A stretch of DNA of 64,000 nt from Saccharopolyspora soli (lineage in GTDB: Bacteria; Actinomycetota; Actinomycetes; Mycobacteriales; Pseudonocardiaceae), in NCBI RefSeq assembly GCF_022678645.1, contig NZ_JALBWV010000027.1, positions 51,535-115,534 on the forward strand. The letters run 5' to 3'. Positions 33,728-41,243 of this stretch are shown here, piece by piece. Positions within the stretch are counted from its first letter, which is position 1. Every line of letters begins with the position of its first letter. Below the pieces are notes generated by a model that searched no databases, had not been told where the DNA came from, and was given only the letters and a program-made list of their open reading frames with translations. A program made the position numbers and the translations under genes.

Positions 33728-35421
33728 GCATTCCGTCCGACCTGGACATCTCCCGCGCCACCGCGCTCCGGCCGCTGGAAGACATCGCAGCGCAGCTGGG
33801 CATCGGTGCGCACCTGCTCGAACCATACGGGCGCAGCGTCGCGAAGATCTCACTGGACGCGCTTGAGGAGCTGTCCGATCGGCCGACGGCCCGCTACATC
33901 GTGGTCTCGGCGATCACGCCCACCCCGCTGGGCGAAGGCAAGACCACCACGACGGTGGGGCTCGGCCAGGCGTTGCGCCACCTCGGCAAGCGGTCCGCGG
34001 TGGCGATCCGGCAGCCATCGATGGGCCCGACCTTCGGCATCAAAGGCGGTGCCGCGGGCGGTGGGTACAGCCAGGTGGTGCCGATGGAGGCGCTGAACCT
34101 GCACCTCACCGGGGACATGCACGCGGTCACCGCGGCGCACAACCTGCTGGCCGCGATGCTGGACAACCACCTGCACAAGGGGAATTCGCTGGACATCGAC
34201 CCGCACCGGATCACCTGGCGGCGGGTGCTGGACATCAACGACCGGGATCTGCGCAACATCGTCACCGGCCTCGGCGGTCGGCTCGACGGCACACCCCGGC
34301 AGACCGGCTTCGACATCACCGCGGCCAGCGAGGTGATGGCGGTGCTGGCGCTTTCCACGTCGCTGCAGGACCTGCGGCAGCGGCTGGGCCGGATCGTGGT
34401 CGGCTACACCACCGGCGGCGAACCGGTCAGCGCCGAGCAGCTGCGCGCGGCCGGGGCGATGGCGGTGATCATGCGGGAGGCGATCAAGCCGAACCTGATG
34501 CAGACCACCGAGAACACGCCGGTGCTGGTGCACGCCGGACCGTTCGGCAACATCGCGCACGGCAACTCGTCGGTGGTGGCCGACCGGATCGCCAGCCGGT
34601 GCGCGGACTACCTGGTCACCGAGGCCGGGTTCGGCGCGGACATGGGCGCCGAACGGTTCTTCAACATCAAGTGCCGCACCTCGGGCCTGCGCCCGGACGC
34701 GGCGGTGCTGGTGGCGACGGTGCGCGCGCTGAAGGCGCATTCGGGCCGGTACAAGGTGGTCGCGGGCAAACCGCTACCGGCGGCGATGCTCGCGGAGAAC
34801 CCGGACGACGTGCTGGCCGGGGCGGCGAACCTGCGCAAGCAGATCGACAACATCCGGTTGCACGGGGTGTCGCCGGTGGTGGCGATCAACGCGTTCCCCA
34901 CCGACTACCACAGCGAGCACGAGGCGATCCGGCAGGTCGCCGAGGCCGAAGGGGCCCGGGTGGCGGTCAGCAGCCACTTCCTGGAAGGCGGCAAGGGCGC
35001 GTTGGAACTGGCCGAAGCGGTGGTGGCGGCGGCCGAGGAGCCCAACGGCTTCCAGTTGCTGTACCCGGATTCGGCGGATCTGCGAACCAAGATCGAAACG
35101 ATCGCGACGAAGGTCTACGGAGCGGACGGGGTGTCCTACCTCCCGGCGGCGGCCCGCGCGCTGGACGGCTACGAGGCCAACGGCTTCGGCAACCTCCCGG
35201 TGTGCATTGCTAAAACCCACCTGTCGCTGAGCTCGGACCCGACCCTGCTAGGCGCCCCCACGGGCTGGACCCTCCCGGTCCGCGAGGTCCGAGCTTCGGT
35301 GGGAGCGGGCTTCGTGTACCCGATCTGCGGAGAAATGCGAACCATGCCGGGCCTCGGCTCCCACCCGGCGGCGGAAGACATCGACATCGACGAACACGGC
35401 GAGATCATCGGCCTCAGCTGA
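33724..35421 (+). CDS. fhs: Formate-tetrahydrofolate ligase
   Basis: A 565-residue protein of the normal Fhs length. The P-loop-like motif TPLGEGKTTTTVGL is at about 62-75, followed by RQPSMGPTFGIKGGAAGGGY, the family signature IVVSAITPTP in front, and LTGDMHAVTAAHNLLAAMLDN. LVTEAGFGADMGAERFFNIK and CGEMRTMPGLGSHPAAEDID are also diagnostic. It couples formyl-THF hydrolysis to ATP synthesis or, in reverse, makes formyl-THF from formate. In this run it would close the oxidation of methyl groups to formate with ATP gain, provided FolD acts in between; no folD gene is in the window. Translationally coupled to the MetF gene. Confidence 0.93.
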   Translation: MSIPSDLDISRATALRPLEDIAAQLGIGAHLLEPYGRSVAKISLDALEELSDRPTARYIVVSAITPTPLGEGKTTTTVGLGQALRHLGKRSAVAIRQPSMGPTFGIKGGAAGGGYSQVVPMEALNLHLTGDMHAVTAAHNLLAAMLDNHLHKGNSLDIDPHRITWRRVLDINDRDLRNIVTGLGGRLDGTPRQTGFDITAASEVMAVLALSTSLQDLRQRLGRIVVGYTTGGEPVSAEQLRAAGAMAVIMREAIKPNLMQTTENTPVLVHAGPFGNIAHGNSSVVADRIASRCADYLVTEAGFGADMGAERFFNIKCRTSGLRPDAAVLVATVRALKAHSGRYKVVAGKPLPAAMLAENPDDVLAGAANLRKQIDNIRLHGVSPVVAINAFPTDYHSEHEAIRQVAEAEGARVAVSSHFLEGGKGALELAEAVVAAAEEPNGFQLLYPDSADLRTKIETIATKVYGADGVSYLPAAARALDGYEANGFGNLPVCIAKTHLSLSSDPTLLGAPTGWTLPVREVRASVGAGFVYPICGEMRTMPGLGSHPAAEDIDIDEHGEIIGLS

Positions 35422-35435
35422 GTGATCTTTTCGAG

Positions 35436-35482
35436 GTGAGGGGCACCTGTGACCCAGTTACTTGGTCACAGGTGCCCCTCAC
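35436..35482. terminator. Bidirectional hairpin between fhs and livF
   Basis: Perfect 19-bp stem GTGAGGGGCACCTGTGACC with a 9-base loop, between convergent genes. Outer stem identical to that at 49644-49690. Confidence 0.78.
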
Positions 35483-35523
35483 TCATCACCTGAACGGGGT
35501 TTCTAGCGGGCGGGGGTGCCGGG

Positions 35524-36261
35524 TCAGCCGCCCAGGTAGGCATTGACGATTTCGTTGTCCTTGGCCAGGTCTGCCGCGGCGCCGTGGAGCTTGAGGGCGC
35601 CGGATTCGAGGACGTAGGCCCGGTCCGCGACCGCGAGGGCGGCCAGGGCGTTCTGCTCGACCAGCAGGACCGTGGTGCCCTGCTCCCGGATTCGGGAGAT
35701 GGTGTCGAAGATGAGCTCCACCAGGACCGGCGCGAGGCCCATCGATGGTTCGTCGAGCAGGAGCAGGCGGGGTCGGGCCATCAGGGCTCGGCCGACCGCG
35801 AGCATCTGCTGTTCGCCGCCCGACATCGTGCCCGCCTGCTGCCGGATGCGTTCCCGCAGCCGTGGGAACAGTTCCAGGACGTTGTCCAGGTCCTCGGCGA
35901 TCGCCGTCTTGTCCTTGCGGGCGAACGCGCCGAGTTCCAGGTTCTCGGCGACCGTCATGAGCGGGAAGATCCGCCTGCCCTCCGGGGAATGCGCGATGCC
36001 GCGGCGCACGATGTCGTGCTCCGCCACCCCGTTCAACCGCCTCCCCTGGAAGGTGATCGTGCCACGGCGCGGGCGCAGCAATCCGGAGATCGTGCGCAAC
36101 GTGGTCGACTTGCCCGCTCCGTTGGAGCCGATGAGCGTCACGATCTCGCCGGTCCGCACGTGCAGCGAAAGTCCTTGCACCGCAGCGATGTTGCCGTAGT
36201 GGACGTGCACGTCGTCGAGGTCGAGCAGGGGTTCGGTGACGAGTCCGTTGTTGCTGGTCAT
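35524..36261 (-). CDS. livF: Branched-chain amino acid type ABC transporter, ATP-binding protein LivF
   Basis: A 245-residue ABC ATPase. Walker A GSNGAGKST near residue 45, signature MSGGEQQMLAVGRALMARPR near 145, Walker B LLLLDEPSMGLAPV and switch His replaced by the family's VEQNA. LivF proteins are shorter than LivG at the C-terminus, as seen. The start ATG overlaps the livG stop (ATGA). The importer takes up branched-chain or related amino acids, amides or urea; the substrate is set by the binding protein. Confidence 0.9.
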   Translation of the reverse strand: MTSNNGLVTEPLLDLDDVHVHYGNIAAVQGLSLHVRTGEIVTLIGSNGAGKSTTLRTISGLLRPRRGTITFQGRRLNGVAEHDIVRRGIAHSPEGRRIFPLMTVAENLELGAFARKDKTAIAEDLDNVLELFPRLRERIRQQAGTMSGGEQQMLAVGRALMARPRLLLLDEPSMGLAPVLVELIFDTISRIREQGTTVLLVEQNALAALAVADRAYVLESGALKLHGAAADLAKDNEIVNAYLGG

Positions 36262-37067
36262 GACTCCTGCTCCACGACTTCTGCGGGTTCCTGCGCGGCT
36301 TTGCCGAGGTATGCCTCGATGACCCGCGGGTCGGTGCGGATCTCCGCTGGGTCGCCCTCGGCGATCTGCTTGCCGCGGTCGAGCACCGTGACGCGGTCGG
36401 AGACCCGCATCACCACGCTCATGTCGTGCTCGATGAGCAGCACCGACAGGTCCTTCTCGTCGCGGACGCGGCGGACGAAGTCGGTGAACCGAGCGGATTC
36501 CTGCGGGTTCATCCCGGCGGTCGGCTCGTCCAGCAGCAGGATCGCGGGGTTGAGCGCCAGGGCCCGCGCGACCTCCAGCCGCCGCTGGTCGCCGTAGGAG
36601 AGGCTGCGCGCGTATTCCCCAACGGCGTGCGGAATTCCCACGTACTCCAGCAACTCCACCGCGGTCTCGGTGGCCTGCCGCTCCTCCCGGCGCTGCCGGG
36701 GCGTCCGCAGGATCGTGCTGATCGGTCCGGAACGCAGGCGCGAGTGCATCGCCACCTTGATGTTCTCCTCGGCGGTCATCAGCCCGAACAGCCGGATGTT
36801 CTGGAACGTCCGCGCCATGCCGAGCGCCGCGATCCGGTGCGGCGAGAGCGCCGTGATGTCGCGTTTCCCGAACACGACCCGGCCGCTGGAGACCCGGTAG
36901 AGCCCGGTCAGCACGTTGAACAGGGTGGTCTTGCCCGCGCCGTTCGGGCCGATCAGGCTGACGATCGCACCCCGCGGAATGGTGAACGTGACGTCGTCGA
37001 CGGCCACTAGGCCGCCGAAGCGCACCGTGATGCGCTCGGCCAGCAGCGCCGGAGTGTGCATGGTCAT
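36258..37067 (-). CDS. livG: Branched-chain amino acid type ABC transporter, ATP-binding protein LivG
   Basis: A 269-residue ABC ATPase. Walker A GPNGAGKTTLFNVLTG near residue 40, LivG-specific FQNIRLFGLMTAEENIKVAM, signature LSYGDQRRLEVARAL, Walker B AILLLDEPTAGMNPQE, and the His switch LIEHDMSVVM. The C-terminal PAEIRTDPRVIEAYLGKAA tail is typical of LivG. Overlaps livM by 4 bp and livF by 4 bp, so the operon is tightly coupled. Confidence 0.92.
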   Translation of the reverse strand: MTMHTPALLAERITVRFGGLVAVDDVTFTIPRGAIVSLIGPNGAGKTTLFNVLTGLYRVSSGRVVFGKRDITALSPHRIAALGMARTFQNIRLFGLMTAEENIKVAMHSRLRSGPISTILRTPRQRREERQATETAVELLEYVGIPHAVGEYARSLSYGDQRRLEVARALALNPAILLLDEPTAGMNPQESARFTDFVRRVRDEKDLSVLLIEHDMSVVMRVSDRVTVLDRGKQIAEGDPAEIRTDPRVIEAYLGKAAQEPAEVVEQES

Positions 37068-38299
37068 CGCCCTTCACCGGCCCGGTCCAGCCGACGTTCG
37101 CCGAGCACCTCGTCCAACTCGGGTGCGGCCTGCTCCAGGTCCGCGCCCTGCGACTCCAGGTCCGTGCGGCTGGGTTCGCGCAGGATGAGCCGGGTGCGCG
37201 ACTCCGGCAGGATGCCTTCGCGCCGGTAGAGCATCATCAGCACCAGAATTCCGCCGAACAGCAGGAAGTTGTACGACGGGAAGTTGATGTCGGTGCCGAA
37301 CTGGGCGTTGAAGGCGTTGCCGAACTGCGGCAGTCCGGTCGAGTTCACCCAGGCCAGCAGCAACGCGCTCAACGTCACGCCCCACACGTTGCCCATCCCG
37401 CCGAGCACCACCATCGCCAGCAGCGTGATCGAGATCGAGAAGTTGAACCGGTCCGGCAGCACCGCGGACAGGTGGGTGGCGAACGCGACACCGGCCAAAC
37501 CACCCGCGACCGCGCCGACGGCGTAGGCGGCGAGCTTGGTGCGCATGATCGGCACGCCCATCATGTTCGCCGCCAGTTCGTCCTCCCGGATGGCCAGCCA
37601 CGCCCGGCCCAGCCGCCCGTCCCGCAGCCGCAGCGACATGAAGATGACCAGCGCCGCGATCAGCGCGAAGATCACGTACTTCCACACCAGGTCGAACGGG
37701 CCGAGCCGGACCGGGCCGATGTTGATCGGGTCGACCGGTGCGATGCCCTTGGTGCCGTTGGAGAGGTTGAAGCCGAAGATGTTCTCCCCGTTGGTGAAGA
37801 CCTGCGGGATGATCTCACCGAAGCCGAGCGTCACCAACGCCAGGTAGTCGCCCTTGAGCCGCAGCGTCGGCGCACCGATGATCACGCCCCACAGCGCGCA
37901 GAACGCCCCGCCGATGATGAGCACCGGCCAGAAGCTGAGGTGGATACCGGGCAGCGCCGCCGGGGTGCCGTCCAGGAAGTGCACGTTGACCTGGTGGAAG
38001 AAGCCGGACATCAGCCAGCCCGCGGTGTAGCCGCCGAGCGCCCAGAAAGCCACGAATCCCAGGTCCAGCAGCCCGGCGTAGCCGACCACGATGTTCAGGC
38101 CCAGCGCGCAGATCACCCACACCAGCGCCTCGTTGACCGAGGTCAGCGGCAGCCAGGTGCGGAAGAACCCCTGTGCGCCGGACGGCAGGTTGGGGATCAG
38201 GTAGTAGTACGCGAGGAACACCAGCACGGCCACGACCACGGCGCCGACCGGCCAGCGCAGGTGGGCCGGAACCACCAGGCGTCGCTTGGAGTTCGCCAT
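37064..38299 (-). CDS. livM: Branched-chain amino acid type ABC transporter permease LivM
   Basis: A 411-residue permease with 8-10 membrane segments. The family blocks ALGLNIVVGYAGLLDLGFVAF, YTAGWL, GAPTLRLKGDYLALVTLGFGEI and the EAA-like loop WLAIREDELAANMMGVPIMRTKL are present. The C-terminal 50 residues are hydrophilic and acidic (ESQGADLEQAAPELDEVLGE), longer than usual for LivM. The start is ATG 38299, 3 bp after the livH stop. Confidence 0.9.
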   Translation of the reverse strand: MANSKRRLVVPAHLRWPVGAVVVAVLVFLAYYYLIPNLPSGAQGFFRTWLPLTSVNEALVWVICALGLNIVVGYAGLLDLGFVAFWALGGYTAGWLMSGFFHQVNVHFLDGTPAALPGIHLSFWPVLIIGGAFCALWGVIIGAPTLRLKGDYLALVTLGFGEIIPQVFTNGENIFGFNLSNGTKGIAPVDPINIGPVRLGPFDLVWKYVIFALIAALVIFMSLRLRDGRLGRAWLAIREDELAANMMGVPIMRTKLAAYAVGAVAGGLAGVAFATHLSAVLPDRFNFSISITLLAMVVLGGMGNVWGVTLSALLLAWVNSTGLPQFGNAFNAQFGTDINFPSYNFLLFGGILVLMMLYRREGILPESRTRLILREPSRTDLESQGADLEQAAPELDEVLGERRLDRAGEGR

Positions 38300-38301
38300 G
38301 G

Positions 38302-39348
38302 CTACACCTTCTCCGCGGTCGGTCGACCGAGCAGGCCCTCGGGTTTGAACACCATGAGCAGGATGAGGATGGTGAACACCACGCTCTGCGACCACTGCTG
38401 GCCCAGTCCGAAGGGCAGGCCGTCGTTGAACGCCTGGATCAGTCCGATGAGGACACCGCCGAGCACGGCGCCGGTGATGTTGCCGATGCCGCCGAGCACC
38501 GCGGCGGTGAACGCGATCAGCCCCATCTGATAGCCGAGGTTGTACGCCGTGGTGCCGACGACCTGCTGGTACATCAGCCCGGCGGCCCCGGCCAGCGCCC
38601 CGCCCAGCGCGAAGGTGAACGCGATGGTGCGGTTGACGTTGATGCCCATCAGCCGCGCGGCGTCCTTGTCCTGGGCGGTGGCCCGCATCGCCCGGCCCTG
38701 CCTGGTGTTGCCGACGATCCAGCGCATCAGCAGCAGCAACGGGACGGTCGCCGCGACGACCACCAGGACGCTGTAGGTGATCCGCACCCCGCCGAGTTCG
38801 AAGGCCCCGTCGGGCAGCACATTCGGCCACTGCTTGGGCGTGGAGCCGTTCCACTTCAACCCGATGAACTGCAGGACGAAGCTCATCCCGACGGCGGCCA
38901 CGAGTTGGGCGAGCTTGGGCGCCATCCGCAGCCGCCGGTACGCGATCAGTTCGATCAGCACGTTGATCGCGGCGCAGAAGGCCATCGCCGCCACCAGCGT
39001 GACCAGGAACAGCAGCCAGCCCACCGGGCCGGAGCTGGTCTGGTCGAACACCGTGGTCAGTAGGAACGCGCTGAACAGCGTGCCGAGCATGAACAGGTCG
39101 CCGTGCGCGAAGTTGATCAGGTCGATGATGCCGTAGACGAGGGTGTAGCCGAGCGCGATCAGCGCGTACAGCAATCCGATGTTCAGGCCGTCGGCGGCGA
39201 CGGAGAAGAACTGGGCGGGGGCGTGGATCAGGTTGATCAACAACCAGGCGCCTACCCCGACAAGGATGAGGGTGGCTGCCGACCGCTCCACGACGCGCCG
39301 GATGGCCAGCGGCCGGGCGATGGGGCGGCTGATGGCGGTGTCTGCCAT
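38302..39348 (-). CDS. livH: Branched-chain amino acid type ABC transporter permease LivH
   Basis: A 348-residue permease. ADGLNIGLLYALIALGYTLV and YGIIDLINFAHGDLFMLG are the hallmark LivH segments; the cytoplasmic loop RATAQDKDAARLMGINVNRT contacts the ATPases, and AAVLGGIGNITGAVLGGVL lies in a late segment. N-terminal 25 residues are an Arg-rich cytoplasmic extension. It follows livK after a 61-bp gap containing a hairpin. Confidence 0.92.
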   Translation of the reverse strand: MADTAISRPIARPLAIRRVVERSAATLILVGVGAWLLINLIHAPAQFFSVAADGLNIGLLYALIALGYTLVYGIIDLINFAHGDLFMLGTLFSAFLLTTVFDQTSSGPVGWLLFLVTLVAAMAFCAAINVLIELIAYRRLRMAPKLAQLVAAVGMSFVLQFIGLKWNGSTPKQWPNVLPDGAFELGGVRITYSVLVVVAATVPLLLLMRWIVGNTRQGRAMRATAQDKDAARLMGINVNRTIAFTFALGGALAGAAGLMYQQVVGTTAYNLGYQMGLIAFTAAVLGGIGNITGAVLGGVLIGLIQAFNDGLPFGLGQQWSQSVVFTILILLMVFKPEGLLGRPTAEKV

Positions 39349-39370
39349 GGGTTTCCTAGTGGAGAAGGGA

Positions 39371-39402
39371 CGTGCTGGGCACCGCGGCGGGTGCCCAGCA
39401 CG
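39371..39402 (-). promoter_or_regulatory. Intra-operon hairpin between livK and livH
   Basis: Perfect 13-bp stem (CGTGCTGGGCACC / GGTGCCCAGCACG), loop of 6, beginning 8 nt after the livK stop. Such a stem after a binding-protein gene often protects its mRNA or part-terminates, giving more binding protein than permease. Confidence 0.6.
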
Positions 39403-39409
39403 GGACGGA

Positions 39410-40675
39410 TCACAGCGGCCAGGGTTTGACGAAGGTCTCCTTGCTGTCCTTGATCTGCATCACCGAGATGTCCCGGACGCTCGCGTCCCCGGTCTGCGGG
39501 TCGATCTTGACCTCCTTGCCGACCACGGACTGCTCCGCCGGGATCGTCACACCGGCGAACACCTGGTCCCGCACGCCCTTGCGGGTCCCGTCGGATTTCG
39601 CGATGCCCTCCAGGATCACCTGCAACGCCTCGACGCCGTAGAGCGCGTAGCTGGAGGCCGGGTCCGCGCCGTACTTCGCCTTGTAGGCGTCCAGCAGGTT
39701 CGCGCCCGCGCCGCCGTTCTGGCGCAGGGTTTCCGCGGTCAGGCCGGAGAACGTCAGGTACGCGCCCTGGGATTCGGCCAGGTTGTTGAACTCCGGGTAA
39801 CCGCTGAAGCCGTCCGGCACCATGAGCTTCACCGCGTTGTTGTCGCCGAGCACCCGGACCTTGTCCCGGACCAGTTGGCCACCGTTGTTGTCGAAGACCC
39901 CGGAGAGGTAGATGCAGTCCGGGTTCAGCGCCTTGATGCTGGTGAACAGGGCGACGTAGTTGGGCTGCTTGAGGTCCCACGGCTCGCTGCCGACGACGGT
40001 GACGCCCTGCTTGGGCGCTTCCTCGGCGAAGACCTTGGCCACGCCCTGCCCGTAGGTCTGGTTGTCGTTGAGCACGTAGCAGCGCTTGACCCCGAGGTCC
40101 TGGGCGGCGAACCGGGCCGCCGCGACGCCCTGGTAGTCGTCGGTGCCGATGACGCGGGCGAAGTTGCGCACCCCGTTGGGGTAGAACTTCTCCGGTTCGC
40201 CCGGATCCCACGCCTTGGTCAGGCCGGGGTTGGTGGACGCGTGCGAAACCATCAGCATCGGGCCGCTGGGATCCGAGTTCAGCACCGGCACCTCGATCTT
40301 GGCGCAGCCGGAGTTGAACGTGCCCATGACCGCGACCTCACCGGGGTTCGCCACGTGGTCCTGCGCGTTCTTGGCGCAGGTGGCGTCGTCCCAGGCGCCC
40401 TTGGCGGCGGTGGAATTGTCGTAGACCTTCAATTCCACGTCGTAGTTGCCAGCTTTGTGCCCGACCTGCTCCAGGTAGAGCTGCATCGCGTTGACCGTGG
40501 CTTCGGAGGCGTCCTTGGACGCGCCCTGCAACGGGAGGTCGACCCCGATGATCAGTTTCGAGCCGCCACCACCGCCGACCGTGCCGCCGGAGGAATTGCC
40601 ACCACAGGCGCTGACCGCGATGGCCAACAATGCCGATACCGCCGATACCGCAAGGAATCTTCGTGACCTGATCAT
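39410..40675 (-). CDS. livK: Branched-chain amino acid type ABC transporter substrate-binding lipoprotein LivK
   Basis: A 421-residue extracytoplasmic lipoprotein. Signal peptide 1-23 with lipobox ending VSAC at Cys24, then a Gly/Ser linker (GGNSSGGTVGGGGG). The mature part is a type I periplasmic-binding fold: LIIGVDLPLQGASKDASEAT, VAVMGTFNSGCAKIEVPVLN, MVSHASTNPGLT, CYVLNDNQTYGQGVAKVFAE. Ligand is not decided by sequence; family members bind Leu/Ile/Val, amides, urea or other small amino compounds. First gene of livKHMGF. Its promoter lies in the 128 bp shared with the end of nmtR. Confidence 0.9.
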   Translation of the reverse strand: MIRSRRFLAVSAVSALLAIAVSACGGNSSGGTVGGGGGSKLIIGVDLPLQGASKDASEATVNAMQLYLEQVGHKAGNYDVELKVYDNSTAAKGAWDDATCAKNAQDHVANPGEVAVMGTFNSGCAKIEVPVLNSDPSGPMLMVSHASTNPGLTKAWDPGEPEKFYPNGVRNFARVIGTDDYQGVAAARFAAQDLGVKRCYVLNDNQTYGQGVAKVFAEEAPKQGVTVVGSEPWDLKQPNYVALFTSIKALNPDCIYLSGVFDNNGGQLVRDKVRVLGDNNAVKLMVPDGFSGYPEFNNLAESQGAYLTFSGLTAETLRQNGGAGANLLDAYKAKYGADPASSYALYGVEALQVILEGIAKSDGTRKGVRDQVFAGVTIPAEQSVVGKEVKIDPQTGDASVRDISVMQIKDSKETFVKPWPL

Positions 40676-40803
40676 CGTGCTCCTTGTTCACCCGCTTTAG
40701 CGGCAGAAATCTAGGAGCGGCTTATTACGTGCGAAGAACGGACGAGTTACCTACCGCGACTCAACGTACGTAATTCGATTGCGCCGTTCGGGGTATGGCA
40801 TCG

Positions 40804-41148
40804 TCAGTCGGAGAGCCCGAGCCGCAGGTGCTCGATGTGGTAGACGGCCTCGTCGAGCAACTGGGCGACGTGGTTGTCGTAAAGCGAGTAGACGACGCTG
40901 CGGCCGGAGCGGTTGCCGATGACGAGGCCGAGGGAGCGCAGCAGCCGCAACTGGTGCGAGACCGCGGACTGCTCCATGCCGACGGCCTCGGCGAGTTCGC
41001 CGACCGCCATCGCCCGCTGGCGCAGTTCGCTGAGGATCAGCAGCCGGGACGGGGTGGCGAGCGCCTGGAGGGTCGCGGCGACCGAGGCCGCCGACCCCGC
41101 GTCCAGTCGCGCAGCAGGTGTGACCTCGCGCTTGACCCCATGACCCAT
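40804..41148 (-). CDS. nmtR: NmtR-type Ni/Co-responsive ArsR/SmtB repressor
   Basis: A 114-residue winged-helix repressor. Starting at ATG 41148 gives MGHGV at the N-terminus, the part of NmtR whose Gly2 amine and His3 bind nickel, and places the remaining ligands at Asp91, His93, His104 and His107, the same numbers as in Mycobacterium tuberculosis NmtR. The body LQALATPSRLLILSELR and MEQSAVSHQLRLLRSLGLV follows NmtR closely. The extra C-terminal histidines of NmtR are missing (HLRLGLSD end). Metal binding releases DNA and turns on the exporter, here the divergent P-type ATPase. An upstream ATG would spoil the metal site, so the shorter start is preferred. Confidence 0.9.
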   Translation of the reverse strand: MGHGVKREVTPAARLDAGSAASVAATLQALATPSRLLILSELRQRAMAVGELAEAVGMEQSAVSHQLRLLRSLGLVIGNRSGRSVVYSLYDNHVAQLLDEAVYHIEHLRLGLSD

Positions 41149-41172
41149 GCCCGGCATTCTAGCCATCCAGAT

Positions 41173-41200
41173 ATATGAACAGCTGATCAGACATTCATGT
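41173..41200. promoter_or_regulatory. Candidate NmtR operator
   Basis: Imperfect inverted repeat ATATGAA..TTCATGT in the AT-rich divergent nmtR/ATPase interval. AT-rich TGAA/TTCA arms are typical of ArsR/SmtB sites. Confidence 0.5.
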
Positions 41201-41243
41201 ATTGTGCTCGGTTGTCCGTCCCCACGCCGGAAGGGCGCTTGCG

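Noticed and set aside
35524..37077. Single 517-codon frame joining livF with upstream sequence
   Set aside because: The upstream half is out of frame with livG, which has its own complete ABC motifs; livF starts at 36261 with an ATGA overlap.
35524..40675. Betaine/choline-specific ABC importer
   Set aside because: Architecture is the LivKHMGF type, not the OpuA/ProU type used for betaine, and it is convergent with, not part of, the methyl-catabolic run; substrate left open.
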